Shown in pieces: positions 1-12,074 of a stretch of DNA of 64,000 bases (the stretch's first letter is position 1; each line of letters begins with the position of its first letter). Both the position numbers and the translations under genes were made by a program. This stretch comes from Parasponia andersonii (Eukaryota; Streptophyta; Magnoliopsida; Rosales; Cannabaceae): positions 182,141 through 246,140 of the forward strand of contig JXTB01000036.1 of the NCBI GenBank assembly GCA_002914805.1. The letters run 5' to 3'. The notes under the pieces are model-generated. The model searched no databases. It saw only the letters and a program-made list of their open reading frames with translations, and was not told the origin of the DNA.

Positions 1-502
1 GTTTAGATAGCTAATCCTTGTTTGATATGGTTGTTTTCTATGTGGTATTATAACTTCCAAATTCATGGTTTCTGGTAATGATGTTGAAAACATAAAACAG
101 TATTAAAAAGTCCCTTAAAAATGAACTGAGACGACAAAGTGGCATGTCAATGAAAAAGCATCAACTGATCGAACAAAAGAACCTCTCCAGCCAATATATT
201 GCTTATAGATCCTATAGTATTGTCACATATAAAATTTTGCCAATTCGGATTTTAGGGAATATTACCTACTGTGTGAATCATTGGTCTTAGTGAGTCATGT
301 TTACGGCTTTGTATGCACATATTTCGTTGTACCATCTCTGTTTCAGTGAGAAGATTAATTGGGCATTGTAGGCTTTTTTGGAAGTTTGTGTCAGACAATG
401 CCAGTAGTTTTTCTTTTGTGAGAAGAAATGGTGAAGTTGCATTTACGTGGTCTTTATAACATTTCAATTGATTGAAGAGTTTTTCCCTGACATGAAATAC
501 AG
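1..502 (+). other. Probable intron of the ASCC2-like gene
   Basis: AT-rich sequence with stops in all plus-strand frames, ending in a pyrimidine-poor but acceptable acceptor (ACAG at 499-502) before the first recognised exon. No exon similar to the ASCC2 N-terminal region could be read here, so the preceding exon must be left of the window. Confidence 0.5.
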
Positions 503-3432
503 GTCCTTTTCTCCTCTGGAAGGCGTGGAGACCATGAATCTAGTTGTCTTTATACTGATATGCTGGAGGTGAACTTTCTGTTACCGGGTGAAGGGACAAC
601 CTCTTCTGTTTTAGAGTTGCAGTTTAGTGATTTTCTTAAGAAAAGATGCTAATGCTTCTATGCCGGTTTAATTTAGTTTTTTCTTCTCGTTTCTATTTTT
701 TTTTTTTTGAAAAAAAAAAATAGGTGATGGACTTCATAAACGATGCAGTAGTATCCATGGATGCTTTTATAAGTGCATACAAACCAGCAGCTGTGTTCTT
801 TTCGTTCCCTGTTGACATAAGGTATGCAATTAAGTAAAGAAGTTTGTTTGATTCATTATCCAGTTGAGCTATGATACCAATAGCAACTTCTAGGGTCACA
901 GGTTGAGGGTGGGTAGTTTATTCAGGGGGGCAGAGAGAGAGGGGACTGGTTGTTTAAATGAGATGGAAAATTTCTGATGGAATTCATTGTCAGGGGTTTT
1001 TATTTTAATTTTTGTCTTATTGGCAGTAATGGGTTTGACAATCTAGTCTAAAAATTTAGTAATGGTAACATCATCAGTTAATGTTAGTTTTGTTATTTAG
1101 CAAAACTTCAGAGTTCTCTCCCCCAAAGGATCTAGGCTCTCTGTTCTTTTACTTTCTCTATTGGTTTTTGAGCTATTTGTTTTCTAAGTTTCACTTAATG
1201 CTTTGCAGTTTTGTTCTTCTTTTTTCTTAGTTCCAGAAGGTTTTGTTTCATCCGACACCAAGCTCTCTTTTTTTTTTTTTTCCCGGTTGCAGAGATGGGA
1301 ATGGGGAACTACTTTGCACTCTTGCAAAGTTGCATGATTCATTTCTTCCTTCTCTGCAGCGGGGTTTCCAGGTCCTCTTAACATCAGGAGAAGATACAAT
1401 GAAGTCAAATATTGGTATAGGTTTGAATTTGTTAGCAACAAGAATAATCAAGTTTGGTTGGAAATTATTGGACTTCTGCTATATAAGTGATGAGGTGTTT
1501 GAAGATAATCTCCCTATTCCAGCCGTGACAAAAATGTTCCCAGCCAATATAGAAGATCCTGTTATAAGGGCTGATATTTTGGTTCAAACTTTCAGAGAAA
1601 TCAGTACTGTTTCAGCTTGTTCTCTAGAGAACCAGAGTCGAGAAACATTTCTGCAACATATTGAGAAGAACTTTGATGTAATGAGCAAACTGGAGAATAT
1701 ACGAAAAACTGGTATGTGCTATTATAGTAGGTTTGTTTCTTTCTTTTCTTTCTTCTTCTTTATTCTTTTAATTTTTCTATTTTTTATTTTTTATTTTCTC
1801 TTTGTTCAGCTTCATTGTTTTGCCTACAACAAAATTGCTCATGAAATTTTTTAGTATATTAGCCAGTAACTAACTCAAGGAGGCATATCCTGTTGTGGGA
1901 AGCAGGCAGATGAAAGGAAGCATTTCTGTTGTTTACATATTAAGCATGAACAAGTTGTTAGGTGTCACATACATGAATTCCAAAACTAATTATCGTAGGC
2001 CTCAACTATAACCATTTAATCTTTATGAAGCATTTATGTTTATAAATTGTGTTGTGCAGGATGGATATCTATGGATGATGAGCAGCTTGAGTATATGTCG
2101 GGGATATTTGTGTGCTCAAAGAAGGCCACAGCTAAGGAGCTCGCCACTATGCAAAGCCCTGTGAGTGTGACAAGCAACAAAGTACAGATAGATGAGGATG
2201 CTGCAATTAGAGAGTCTAAAATAAGTCAAATAAGAGATCTATTCCCTGATTATGGGAAAGGATTTCTGGCCGCCTGTCTTGAAGCTTACAATCAGAATCC
2301 GGAAGAGGTGATTCAGAGGATTCTCGAGGGGACTCTTCACGAAGATCTGCAAACCCTGGATACTTTGGAGACAATGCCTATAGCCAAGATGGCTAAAACT
2401 GTTAGCAAGAACGATAAAGGGAAAGGGAAACTAGTCGAGTCTGCACCTGTATCCTCCACCAATTTAACGGCTGCAGGAAGGGTGCAACAAAGTGAAGGAA
2501 GAGGGAAACTAGTTGAATGTGCTCCAGTATCCTCCAATTTTATGGCTAGAGGAAGGGTGCAACAAAGTGAAGGCTCTTCCGTTTCATCCTCATCATATCT
2601 TGGGAGATTTGTTAGGAAGTCTAAAGGTGATTTGCCTGATTCTAATACCCTTGATAATAAAGATGAGAAGGATTCAGCAAGAATTGCTGCTCTTTTATCA
2701 CAATATGAGTATGAAGATGAGTATGACGACTCTTTTGATGATCTTGGTCTGAGTGTAGCAGAGTCAGGGTTGGAGGAAAATGAGATTTTGGGTGACAAAA
2801 TTAGCTCAAATGTGGGAAAATCTTGGGAGAAAGAGACTGAAAGCTCTTCCCAGAATATTTCTAGTTCAAGGTGGGGCTCAAGAAAGAAACCCCAGTACTA
2901 TGTTAAGGATGGTAAGAATTACAGTTACAAAGTTGAAGGTTCAGTCGCAGTTGCTAATGCTGGTGAAGCATCATTAGTTACTCAGGCTCAGAAAGAACTG
3001 ATCTATGGCCTTGGCCGTGGTGGCAACCTTCCGCTTGGTGCTGTTAAGAAGCTGATGGAGGGTTCTGAGGATCAAGATACACAGCCTGATGTTAATGAGA
3101 CAGAAGTAACAAGAATTGGGAATTCCAGGGGAAGGGGAAGGAGGGGTGGTGGCCGACACAGGGGTTCAAAAGAGGAGCAAGATAAGCAATTTGGTGTTTC
3201 AGAGGGTGAAGGCAGAGAGAATATGGCAAATTCCAGGGGCAGGGGAAGGAGGGGAGGGGGCCAGCAGAGGGATTCAAACGAGGAGCAAGATAACCAGTTT
3301 GGTGTTTCGGAGGGTGAAGGCAGAGACAATAATGGGAATTCCAGGGGAAGGGGAAGGAGAGGAGGGGGAAGGAACCATTACAGAAAGGACCAAGCAGTTG
3401 CGAAGCACTTTTCTGGACTAAGTGGTTATTAG
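503..3432 (+). CDS. ASCC2: ASCC2/Cue3-like CUE-domain protein, 3' portion (5' end outside window)
   Basis: Exons seen: 503-568, 724-821, 1293-1711 and 2060-3432, each with AG acceptor and GT donor and with phases that join (0, 2, 1). The first visible exons match the mid region of ASCC2 (motif YTDMLEVMDFINDAVVSMDA), followed by the long helical region and then a CUE domain at about 2210-2360 (ISQIRDLFPDYGKGFLAACL). A low-complexity acidic/serine stretch follows, then RGG-rich repeats at the C terminus, ending at a TAG stop. In animals and yeast this family binds K63-linked ubiquitin through CUE and works with the ASCC3/Slh1 helicase in alkylation repair and in splitting collided ribosomes; a similar role here is inference. 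The N-terminal exons are upstream of the window; 1-502 looks intronic. It is divergent in orientation from the IFRD gene's stop end, so the two genes converge tail to tail. Confidence 0.88.
3118..3380 (+). repeat. In-frame 108-bp tandem repeat encoding RGG-box modules
   Basis: Within the last ASCC2-like exon a unit beginning AATTCCAGGGG recurs at 3121, 3229 and 3337, so the period is exactly 108 bp or 36 codons. Each unit starts NSRGRGRRGGG and continues with an acidic spacer containing EEQD and FGVSEGEGR; the third unit is cut short after the RGG core. RGG boxes usually bind RNA and are arginine-methylated; that is family knowledge, not shown here. Confidence 0.9.
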
Positions 3433-4650
3433 GTATTGGGATTCTATAATCGTTTCACATTGCCTCGCTTCTTTCATGACCAGTTTATAGTTACAGGAGT
3501 TACAATGTGCTTTTGAATTTTGCCAGAGTCAGTAATACCTTTGGTCCATCACTGGCTACAGTTTTCATTTTAATGAAAGTTGCGTTCGGAAGTTTTGATA
3601 TCATAAAATTCGCCTGAATAATCGCCAAACGGTCCTAAAAGATCAACGTGGTCGTGGTTCATCTAAGAAATAGAGATCTAGTTGAGTAGAGGTTTTGAAC
3701 TTGTGCTTTTGTTTTGGCCTAGATAAATCTGCCTTGTTATTTTTCTATTGGAAAGTATAATATATATAATACGTATATATATTGTGAAAGAGAGGGAGGG
3801 AGGAAAAAAAGAGAATAGATTTTTCATATTATGTGTATTTTCGAACCTTGATGACACCTCACTTCTAAAATGTTCTCTATTAAGTCGCCATCCCCCGGTG
3901 CTGAAAAAATTTCATTCTAGTTGACGGAGATTTAAAAATATAAAAATAATTAGAATAATAATCTTTCAATTATACTCTTATATCACTTTAGATCTTGAAT
4001 TTTGAACCTATACAGTAAATTAATCTGAATTATATAATTATTGTAATAATGATCTTTTTGTCGCAAATGGTTAAATTTTTTGCAGAAATTAGTAATTTAA
4101 AGACATGCAAATTATGGCCAAAAACAAGATTTTAAATTTTCTAACATACGATAGTTTTATAGCTATGCTAAGATCATTTCTAATGCAAAATGCTAAAAAA
4201 TAGTGTCAGTGTCATATTTGAAATAACTTGCTAAATTTATAGTACATTTGTTTTTTTAAGTTTTCTTCCAATTGATGCATGTTAAAAAATATGTTATTTT
4301 GTATTTGAACGTTATTTTTATTTATAATTCTTCCTTTTTTTTTACTATTAAATTTTAATCTCGTATCATTCAATTTTTATTCACTAAAAAATATATAAGT
4401 AGCTTGTTAAGTGTGATCTTAGAAGGAGAATTTTAATGAAACCTCATCCAATGTAGAAGTGATGACCTCCAATTTATAGATTTTATTCAGAGTAGTATTG
4501 TGAATAAAATTTAATGAAAAAAAGAAAAGAAAAGAGTGTACATGTATTAAATTGGCCAAATTATAAAATTTATACATATTTTAATTAAATACAATCGCAA
4601 CATTCTATTCACACATGCTAAAATTAAATTGACCACATTGCAAATAATGG

Positions 4651-4954
4651 TGATATTATAAAATTTAATAAATAATATAATGATAATATTGTAAATTTTG
4701 GCATTTAGCATGTGTTATCTTTGTATTATATTTAACACAATAAACATAAGGTACTAAAAAATATGTTATATTTGACAAACTATTAGAGATATATATTAAT
4801 GGCAATATTATAAAATTTAATAAATAATATAATGATAATATTGTAAATTTTGGCATTTAGCATGTGTTATCTTTGTATTATATTTAACATAATAAACATA
4901 AGGTACTAAAAAATATGTTATATTTGACAAGCTATTAGAGATATATATATTTTT
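4651..4954. repeat. 152-bp tandem duplication
   Basis: The segment 4651-4802 is repeated immediately as 4803-4954 with only a few substitutions. The string ATATTATAAAATTT is at 4653 and again at 4805. Short AT-rich ORFs in this block are by-products of the duplication. Confidence 0.9.
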
Positions 4955-5479
4955 TTTTGGTGAAATGTTAAAATTTAGCATTAACATAGATAATAGAATT
5001 TGCCAATCGGTTGGAGATGCTTTGAGAACGAGACTTTAAAGCCTCAAAATCGAATAATACCCAATCATTAGCTTTATCCATCGACTAATTCTAGTTAAAA
5101 AACTAAGTAATCCACTATAGTTAAAAATTTAGGAGACATAGGCATACAGACCATATGGTCAACACAACAAAAAATGAAGAAGTATCGCAGTTCTTATCGC
5201 AATACTTAATCATGTTCATTGCTAGGCTAAGTGGTACTTCAGAAACCTAGTTTTACTCTCAAGAAATGAGTAAATTAACTTAAAAGTTACATATATATAT
5301 ATATATATATACTGAGTAAAAAATAAATAAAAGAGAATCAGTTGCCGGCACACGCTCCTCACTCAATTTACGCACCTCACTCGATATTCACCGACGGTAA
5401 TAAATAAATTGACTCAAAAGTTGTATATTGAGAAGAAAAAAGAGAACTAGTTTTTGGCCTCATGCTCCCACTCATTTTT

Positions 5480-5690
5480 CACCGTGATAACCCATTTGAA
5501 TCCAATAATCTCTGAGACCATACGTGGAATGATAACAGTCTTGTCCCGTTCCTGAAATGACTCATCAAATCCACTCATTCGTAGCTACTCCTAGAGTACT
5601 AAACCTGATCTCACACCTATTCGAACCCTGACTTGAAAATTATTAAGCCGTAGTGCTCTAACATGTTATTCAATGTTGCTACAAATGGAT
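5480..5690 (-). mobile_element. tRNA-derived SINE-like element
   Basis: On the minus strand a Pol III A-box-like motif (ATGTTAGAGCACTACGGC, about 5649-5666) is followed about 35 bp later by a B-box-like GGGTTCGAAT (5619-5628), the internal promoter arrangement of tRNA-derived SINEs. The tail and target duplication are unclear, so boundaries are approximate. A decayed tRNA gene is less likely because no acceptor stem pairs. Confidence 0.4.
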
Positions 5691-5959
5691 GGAGGTTTAT
5701 TTGATTCACGAATTCGGTAGAAAGCAAATTATAGAATTACATCGTTTCAGTTGCAACATTATCAAATCCCATGCATGTCTTCGGCATCTAAACCCAACAA
5801 CTGGGGCAATGCCTGCTTATGAGTTCCTATTTGAATTTGATTAAATGAAACTCGTATGTGTTTCCACAACAGAGACCCAAATGTGGTCTAAAGTCCTCTT
5901 CAGTGTTCAGCTTTCTTCCCAAAAAAAAAAAAAAGAAAATTAAAAATTAAAAATGAACA

Positions 5960-8900
5960 TTATGCTTCATCGTCACCCCTGTTAACTGCGAAGTGCCCAA
6001 TATTTCTACCCTGAAAAACAGAAAGGTACTAGCAAATTAAACTTGAATGCAAATTAAACAGAAAGGTGCATTATGCAGGTAATGCTGAATAAAATACCTC
6101 GGATAACATTCGCTGCTTATTTAGCTGTTGAGTCCTTGCTTTATTGAGAACCGAATTTGGTGACCTAAATATCCTCTGTGGATGAGGGGTAAAATAAACA
6201 CATTAATTGGAAAATAACCAACATTAGACGCATAAAAAGTAGAGTGCCAAAGTATCCAAGCAGAGAAAAGAAAAAACGGAAGATAAATAACAAGGACTCC
6301 AATATATAAGCTTGGGAAATGTCATCTTGTGGTGTAATAACAAGAACAGACCTTTTCACTGCTAGATAAACGATGTTCGTGGTCTGCAACATACTTCTTG
6401 GGAGTAAAACCAAAAATATCATGGAGGAGTTCGTTTTCCTGTTTCATCAGTCAAGTTTAGCAGTGAGAAAAGCAATTGTGCTTCAAGATTAACATGTAGC
6501 AGAAAATGGCAAAAGGTATTAAAGAACTGGAGAAGCGACCTGCATGTGCTTCACAAACCCTCCCCCAAGAAAGTGCTTTAGAAAGTTCAGCTGTTAAAAA
6601 TTTAGACAAATGTTTACAAGACAGGATTAATCTCCAAATGAAACGTTCCACGAGATAAAGGGAGCTAAGGGGGGTGATGAAGAGAAAAACCTGTATTAGT
6701 TTAGACCACGTAGATGTCTGCAGTGATTCCCCACCAATCTTCACAGAAACTTCAGGGCAATATCCATCCTAAAAAAATAATCTGATTATTATAAAATCCT
6801 GTACGCACAAGTAGCCCTCCCTCCAGAAAGGTGCCCCCACCCCCACCCCAAAAAACACAAAAAAAAAGAGGTAGAGACACACCTCAAGATATTCCACTAT
6901 ATCCCGGAACAGATTCCGCTGATTGTTAAGATCTTTCTTAGCCGAACCTTTACCACCTGCCTCGGCTGACAGGTTTCTCACTTGATTTATGATTTTTGCC
7001 TTCAGTCCTTGTATGTGCATATATTGTCGAGGTTTACTTTCATCTTGAGTTGATCCATCGCATGAACCTTTAGCCATAATAGAAAATTTTTCTAAACTTC
7101 CTATCTCAAAAATTAAAGCCAGGGCTTGACCAGCAGCAATTCGAACAGCCCGGTCTTCCTTGTCAAGGAGACTGGATAAATATGTCAGTGATCTGCAATG
7201 TCAACCAAAGAATGAAAGTAAGAAGGGAGGGGAAAGGAGGGGGAGGGAGGGTAATTTGGAGATGGAGAATGTAATACTCTTGCCAATCTTTAGGGTTAAG
7301 TTTCCATCCATCCATGGTTGTAAGAAGAAAGGACCATGCAGAGACCATTGCGCTTATTACAGCTCCTGAGGGTTTAACTGCAACTACCTATAAAAGGGAA
7401 AATTTAATGGAACACACAAACAGATGAGTATTTAAGATACAGAATCCAATCTCTATAAAGCATAAAATAAATCAGAAGCCTGAATTAATTATGACCAAAA
7501 ACTTCACAAATACATGAAGGTAGAACATACATTGGAACCCAGTTTTGGATGAACCACTTGCCACATAATTTGCATTGATCGCTCTGTCTGCTCTGGGTCA
7601 TTATCACCAACAAAAGTGATGACAGCCAAACACTCCAGTAACTACAGACATTGACCATGTTGTGCAGAAAAATGCTGATTAAGCACCTTAATATAACTGA
7701 GAGCTGCAGAAGAAATTGATAAAGAAATTCACAGCATGATTATCTACCGCTATCTTTGAAGATTCAGAACCAGACTTAAGAGCCTGTGTCAGCGGAGGCA
7801 CTGTATCTTCCAATATTTCACGCGCATTATCTCCTAAACCAACTGTCAAAGCCAACAATCCTGAAAAACAAGTCACAAAAACCAAAAGACTCAGTACAAA
7901 ATATGGGGCAAAACTTGCTAAAGACCCCAAACAAGGATTGCAAAACAAACCAATGAGATGGGATGCCAAACATATCTCTTTGGCAGCTCCTCGTTTAAAG
8001 GAATTCAGACACTGGTGCAGTAAAGTTGCAAATCTGAAAAACGCCACACTAGTATGAGAATCCAGATAGATATAGAGAAACAACCAGCTACTCCGTAATG
8101 TTAAGATGCAGAAAACATAATAGAAGAAAAAAATTTAGGGCTCAACAAAAGTCGATTATGTTTCCTTTAAAAAGGTTGACTGCATCAGGACTAAGACTTC
8201 TAGAAAATGCTATTTTTGCCCTATTTTCAAAACTTTAAAAAGAGAATAGAACCAAACAAAATCAAAATACACGTTCTTACTTCTTTTCAATGAACTCATG
8301 CTGCAAACTGTTATTGAAAGCTCCAATAATTGAAGCCAACGCATTCTCTCTCGTGGAACCCCTTTTGGACATAAAGTAATAGGTAAGTTAGAAGGCAATC
8401 CTAAAGCACTATTCATTATTCAACTAACTTCAATTAATACCCTTTTAAGTATTAAACAGCCAGCTTCTGAGCAAAATGGGAAACATTTAAAACAAGCTCC
8501 CTATACTCGAAATTATCATTAATTTCTTAGAAAATAAAACAAAATGAATAACTTCATAACAAAAATCAACAGAGCTAAATACTCCAAAACTCAATAAAGC
8601 AAAATGGGCAACAATAAAAACAAGTTCCCCGTACTCCAATTATCATTAATAAATTAAAAAAACAATATCAAGAACTTTGTAAGAAAAGAATGATGGAGCT
8701 AAATACTCTTACCTCTTCTCAAATAAAGCATCAAGAGCTTGGTCGAGTAAAGCATCTCTATCAAGTTGCATTTCTTCGGTCTCAATCGTAGAGAAACGAT
8801 CAGAACGATTAGTCGACGACGAACTCACACTACTATTATCGTCGTCCGTATCTAGCACAGCGTTTTTACGCTGAGAATTACCTGATTTTACAAATTCAGC

Positions 8901-9161
8901 CCATAATTAAATCAATACAAAACATTTAAAGCTTCAAAGAAAATTCCAAACGCCATCAATTCGCAAAATACCCAGTTAAAAAAAAAAGAAAAAAGGAAAA
9001 TTAAGTCAACAACAAACCGAATGGAACACTTCAAAGGGCTTTTCAGATTATAATCATGCAGAAATTGAAACAAGAATAATCAAACATGGCAAAATCAACA
9101 AACCCTAATCCCTAAATCCAAGGGTGAAACTCCAAGGTCAATCAAAGTGACACACCCAAAA

Positions 9162-9195
<34 letters not shown>

Positions 9196-9208
9196 TAAAA
9201 GAAAAAAG

Positions 9209-9245
<37 letters not shown>

Positions 9246-9262
9246 AGCTTACGCTTTCCCAT
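5960..9262 (-). CDS. SAT32: Interferon-related developmental regulator (IFRD/SAT32-like), complete, 443 aa
   Basis: Thirteen coding exons, minus strand: 9253-9262, 8713-8881, 8281-8361, 7951-8033, 7748-7860, 7531-7641, 7278-7387, 6883-7192, 6691-6768, 6540-6590, 6352-6438, 6098-6175, 5960-6010. All have GT-AG introns and matching phases, 1332 nt in total. The product starts MGKRNSQRKNAVLDTDDDNS, then a serine-rich stretch, then LLDQALDALFEKRGSTRE and the helical-repeat IFRD domain (YLSSLLDKEDRAVRIAAGQA), and ends with the IFRD C-terminal module (LKHFLGGGFVKHMQ...LLHDIFGFTPKK). Length matches plant SAT32 (about 440 aa). Arabidopsis SAT32 is linked to salt tolerance and ABA response; animal IFRD1 binds ribosomes. 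An upstream in-frame ATG at 9328 would read through the first exon only if splicing failed, so the MGKR start is preferred. Confidence 0.92.
9168..9243. repeat. AAT/TAA and GA microsatellites in the IFRD first intron
   Basis: About nine ATA/AAT units (9168-9193) and about fifteen GA units (9213-9242) lie immediately downstream (minus-strand sense) of the 10-nt first coding exon, inside the first intron. On the transcribed strand they read as a (TC)n tract next to the splice donor. Confidence 0.9.
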
Positions 9263-10914
9263 AGGGAGTATGAGAGGGCTCGTAGTATCTTTTTCTTTTT
9301 CTTTTTCTGGTGTTAGAAAAATCGACAAGGTTGACTGTTAATCTGATTCTGAAGACGAAAGGGTTTTGAGAATGTGAGATCGCCAAAAACGAAAAAGAGT
9401 CCTCCAATTACAATAACAGAGAGAGAAATTTCATGAGACGATGTAGCCATTAAACTTGATTTTTTTTTTTAATTTAATATTTATAGATAGATTTGTTCTA
9501 AGGTGGAGAGGAGATGAAACAAAATCGGAAGCTCCCTTTTATGAATATGGATTGTATAGAAGTCGATGAGAACAGAAAGAGAAAGTGAAGGAGGGGCATA
9601 CAAGAAAATAATAATATGAGTGGCCTCAATACAAATCACAGGGAAATACAAATTATAATTTTCTTTTTTTTTTTCTGAGAGAGAAATTATAATTTTCTTT
9701 TCTCCACAAAAACTAGGAAATTTTCATTTCTTTTCTTTTTTTTTTTAAAAAAAAAAAAAGCTCGGATAGGGAATTTTTTTCAAAATGGGTGGTATCGCGT
9801 GTAGGGAATATTCGGTGGACGTAGAGAAGGGTATTCGCGTGGATGATTACGTGGCAGCGTTAGAACGGTGGCGGTCGTCAACTTGCGCGATGGATCTGGA
9901 GATTGAGTTTGTCGGCGCCACGAGCCAGTTCAGTGTTGGGCTGATGACACGTGGCGGTGAGCAGTATGGACACGTGGGATAATGGACTCGAGATCGGAAC
10001 TCGGTGCTCCTGCCAAGTCTCTTGCTAATTTGCCAGCTTCTTGGAAAAGTAGTATTACAACAATCATTACAAGACGACATGTCGCTTGCTAAATTTGGGA
10101 CGACAAAAGTCTGACATTAAAATTTCTCGGGGAAAAAAAAAAGGAAGAGTTTGACATCAAAACGACGTGTAGCTTATAGAACAACAAATTTGAGACAAGA
10201 TGAACATCTAGGTTTAGTGTACATGTGGTTTCAAAATTTAAATCTTTCAACCACAGCAACTGAAAACCAAAACCACGTGTTGTTTCACTTACAAAACAAA
10301 TAAACGCATTACTAAACCACAAACGGCATGTAGTTATGACCATTGGGCAGAGAGAAAAGGGGCCCAATGGAGCATATGTCTCCGTTGGATTTTGGGGGAA
10401 AAAAAAAATTTACATATATTTTAAAAGAAAAAAGTTTGTGCCTTTACTACAAATGAGCCAAAATAATCTTATGTTCCTACTGAAAATTGGCCAAAATTAT
10501 ACTAAAGCTATAAACTATATTGATCCAATTTTATAGAGTATGATTTATGAGACTTTAATGCTCCCACTAAATTTAAAGACTGGCTCTGCCCTAGATACGA
10601 GAAACATTAGTTTGACAAATAATGTCGTTCTAACTATCAGCAAGCAAAACTGCCAAACTCTTTGGCCACTTTGGGCTATCAAAATTTTAAAGCTGCGGTT
10701 TGATACAAAACTACTTAAGCTAAACGACGTTGAGATTTTTAATAAAATATAATATGCATTTAACTAAATTAAACAGTAATAAGACTGACAGGACAACATT
10801 CGTTTTTGAAGTCATATAGTGTTGAAGCATTTCATGCAAAAAAGTTGGAGTCTTCATTATTCTTAACGTTACTCGTAAAATAAACCTTTGAAAAAAATTA
10901 ACTCATGAAAAAAT
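9263..10914. other. IFRD 5' flank and intergenic DNA
   Basis: Contains the presumed 5' UTR and promoter of the IFRD gene. The part at 9780-10080 is clearly less AT-rich than its surroundings and holds short open frames on both strands (for example 9785-9982) that resemble no protein I recognise; it is better explained as promoter DNA with ACGT-core motifs. Beyond 10100 nothing is recognised apart from another CACGTG at 10274-10279. Confidence 0.5.
9847..9978. promoter_or_regulatory. Cluster of three ACGTGG (G-box/ABRE-type) motifs upstream of IFRD
   Basis: TTACGTGGC at 9847-9855, GACACGTGGC at 9946-9955 and GACACGTGGG at 9969-9978, about 585-715 bp upstream of the IFRD start codon. Two contain the full CACGTG palindrome with the GC flank preferred by bZIP ABA-response factors. 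Function is inferred from motif and distance only. Confidence 0.5.
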
Positions 10915-12074
10915 AAGATAAATAACTCGATTAGTTTTTGAACCAGTGAAAAAGTTTTATTTTGGTCTTTAAATTTTAAATTGCATCATATTGGTCACTA
11001 AACCATTAAAAATATTTCATTTTAGTACTTTTTGCTATATATTTTGTTTGATTCTTATTAGGATGAGCACATAATTTGTCTTTCTTTTTATGTATTAATG
11101 ATTTTAACAAAATTTCACATTTTGGATAGTTCTATATTGCATTATTGTCTTATGTGCAACTAATTTTTATTCAACCAATTATTGTTCAAACCATGTTTTA
11201 ATATCTTTATAGTACTTTGTATGAAATAAGTATAATAGAATAGTAAATGTATCTTATATGCTCATTATCTTAAGAATAAAATGAAGAGTTAATCACATAA
11301 AAATACTTTTTTGTAAAAAATATCATATCTTTTGAGATTCTGCAAATTAATACTCTCACATTTATGATTTTAGTAAATTAATACCCCAACACTTGTTTTC
11401 TTTATATGTTTATACTATAAGCAAATTAAAAGATATAAATACCTCTCATTAACTTATTAAAAATGTTTAGATATTAGTATATTATCAGAAATTATTCTAT
11501 AACTACTTTTTTTGGTCAATTGCTAAAAAAGTGAATTTTTTTTTATCTCTCGTGTTTCGTTTCTTTTTTTTTTTTTGGCAATTAACTATTTTTCTCTCGT
11601 TTTATTTTGTTCCTTTTCTTTTTAAAATGAAAAGTGAAATAAGCTAACTACAAATATTTTTCAGAATTTTTGTTATTGTTTAATAATTTTTACTTTAGTT
11701 GATGATGGTTATTACCATCTTTTTATTATTAAAATCAACTAACTGTGCATTAAGGTTATAGATTTATAAGTTTTTTAAATATTGGATATTAAATTGCAAA
11801 AATTTTAATTATTAAGGTATTAATTTATATAATTCAAAAGTTAGGGTATTATTTTATAGAAATTTAAAAATAAAGATATTATTTGGTAGACATTCATAAG
11901 TAGGTATTTTTTTTTTTTTTACAGAAAAGTTAAAAATCAGGGTATTTTAATGTTACTATTCTTATATAATGCAATTTTTTAATAGTTTAAAGATCAAAAT
12001 GGTGTAATTTCAAAATCTAAAAATAAAAGTGAGACTTTTCTCGTAGTTTTGGTATCAATAAAGTCATTTATCTT
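10915..12074. mobile_element. Non-coding long-TIR DNA element (MULE-MITE-like) with nested element
   Basis: Ends are diverged inverted repeats of about 100 bp: the left begins AAGATAAATAACTCGATTAG and the right, read on the other strand, begins AAGATAAATGACTTTATTGA; both continue with matching TTTTGGTCTTTAAA-like and TTACACCAT-like blocks. No transposase frame inside. Long TIRs without coding capacity suggest a Mutator-like non-autonomous element. A flanking duplication was not resolved. Confidence 0.65.
11289..11957. mobile_element. Second inverted-repeat element nested in the long-TIR element
   Basis: Left arm from AATCACATAAAAATACTTTT and right arm read in reverse (AACATTAAAATACCCTGATT) share an ordered series of motifs (ATACTTTTTTGTAAAAAA, TAAATTAATACCC). 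The arms are diverged but run over more than 100 bp, so this looks like an AT-rich fold-back element inserted into the larger one. Confidence 0.5.

Larger units (their letters stand above)
3433..5959. other. Intergenic region between convergent ASCC2-like and IFRD genes
   Basis: AT-rich DNA with no credible coding sequence. It contains the 3' flanks of two convergent genes, a 152-bp tandem duplication, a TA microsatellite at about 5289-5311, a divergent local duplication around 5330-5480 and a SINE-like element, listed separately. Confidence 0.7.

Noticed and set aside
2337..3329. Several minus-strand and alternate-frame ORFs opposite the ASCC2-like last exon
   Set aside because: They are shadows of a long, repeat-rich coding exon; the plus frame carries the CUE domain and RGG repeats.
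9095..9328. 77-aa ORF starting MSIFLTPEKEKEKD as an N-terminal extension of IFRD
   Set aside because: It runs through the splice donor into microsatellite sequence; plant family members start at MGKR.
9785..10080. Open frames on both strands in a GC-richer island, possible small gene
   Set aside because: No recognisable domain, no splice or polyadenylation context, and the frames overlap ACGT-core promoter motifs upstream of IFRD.
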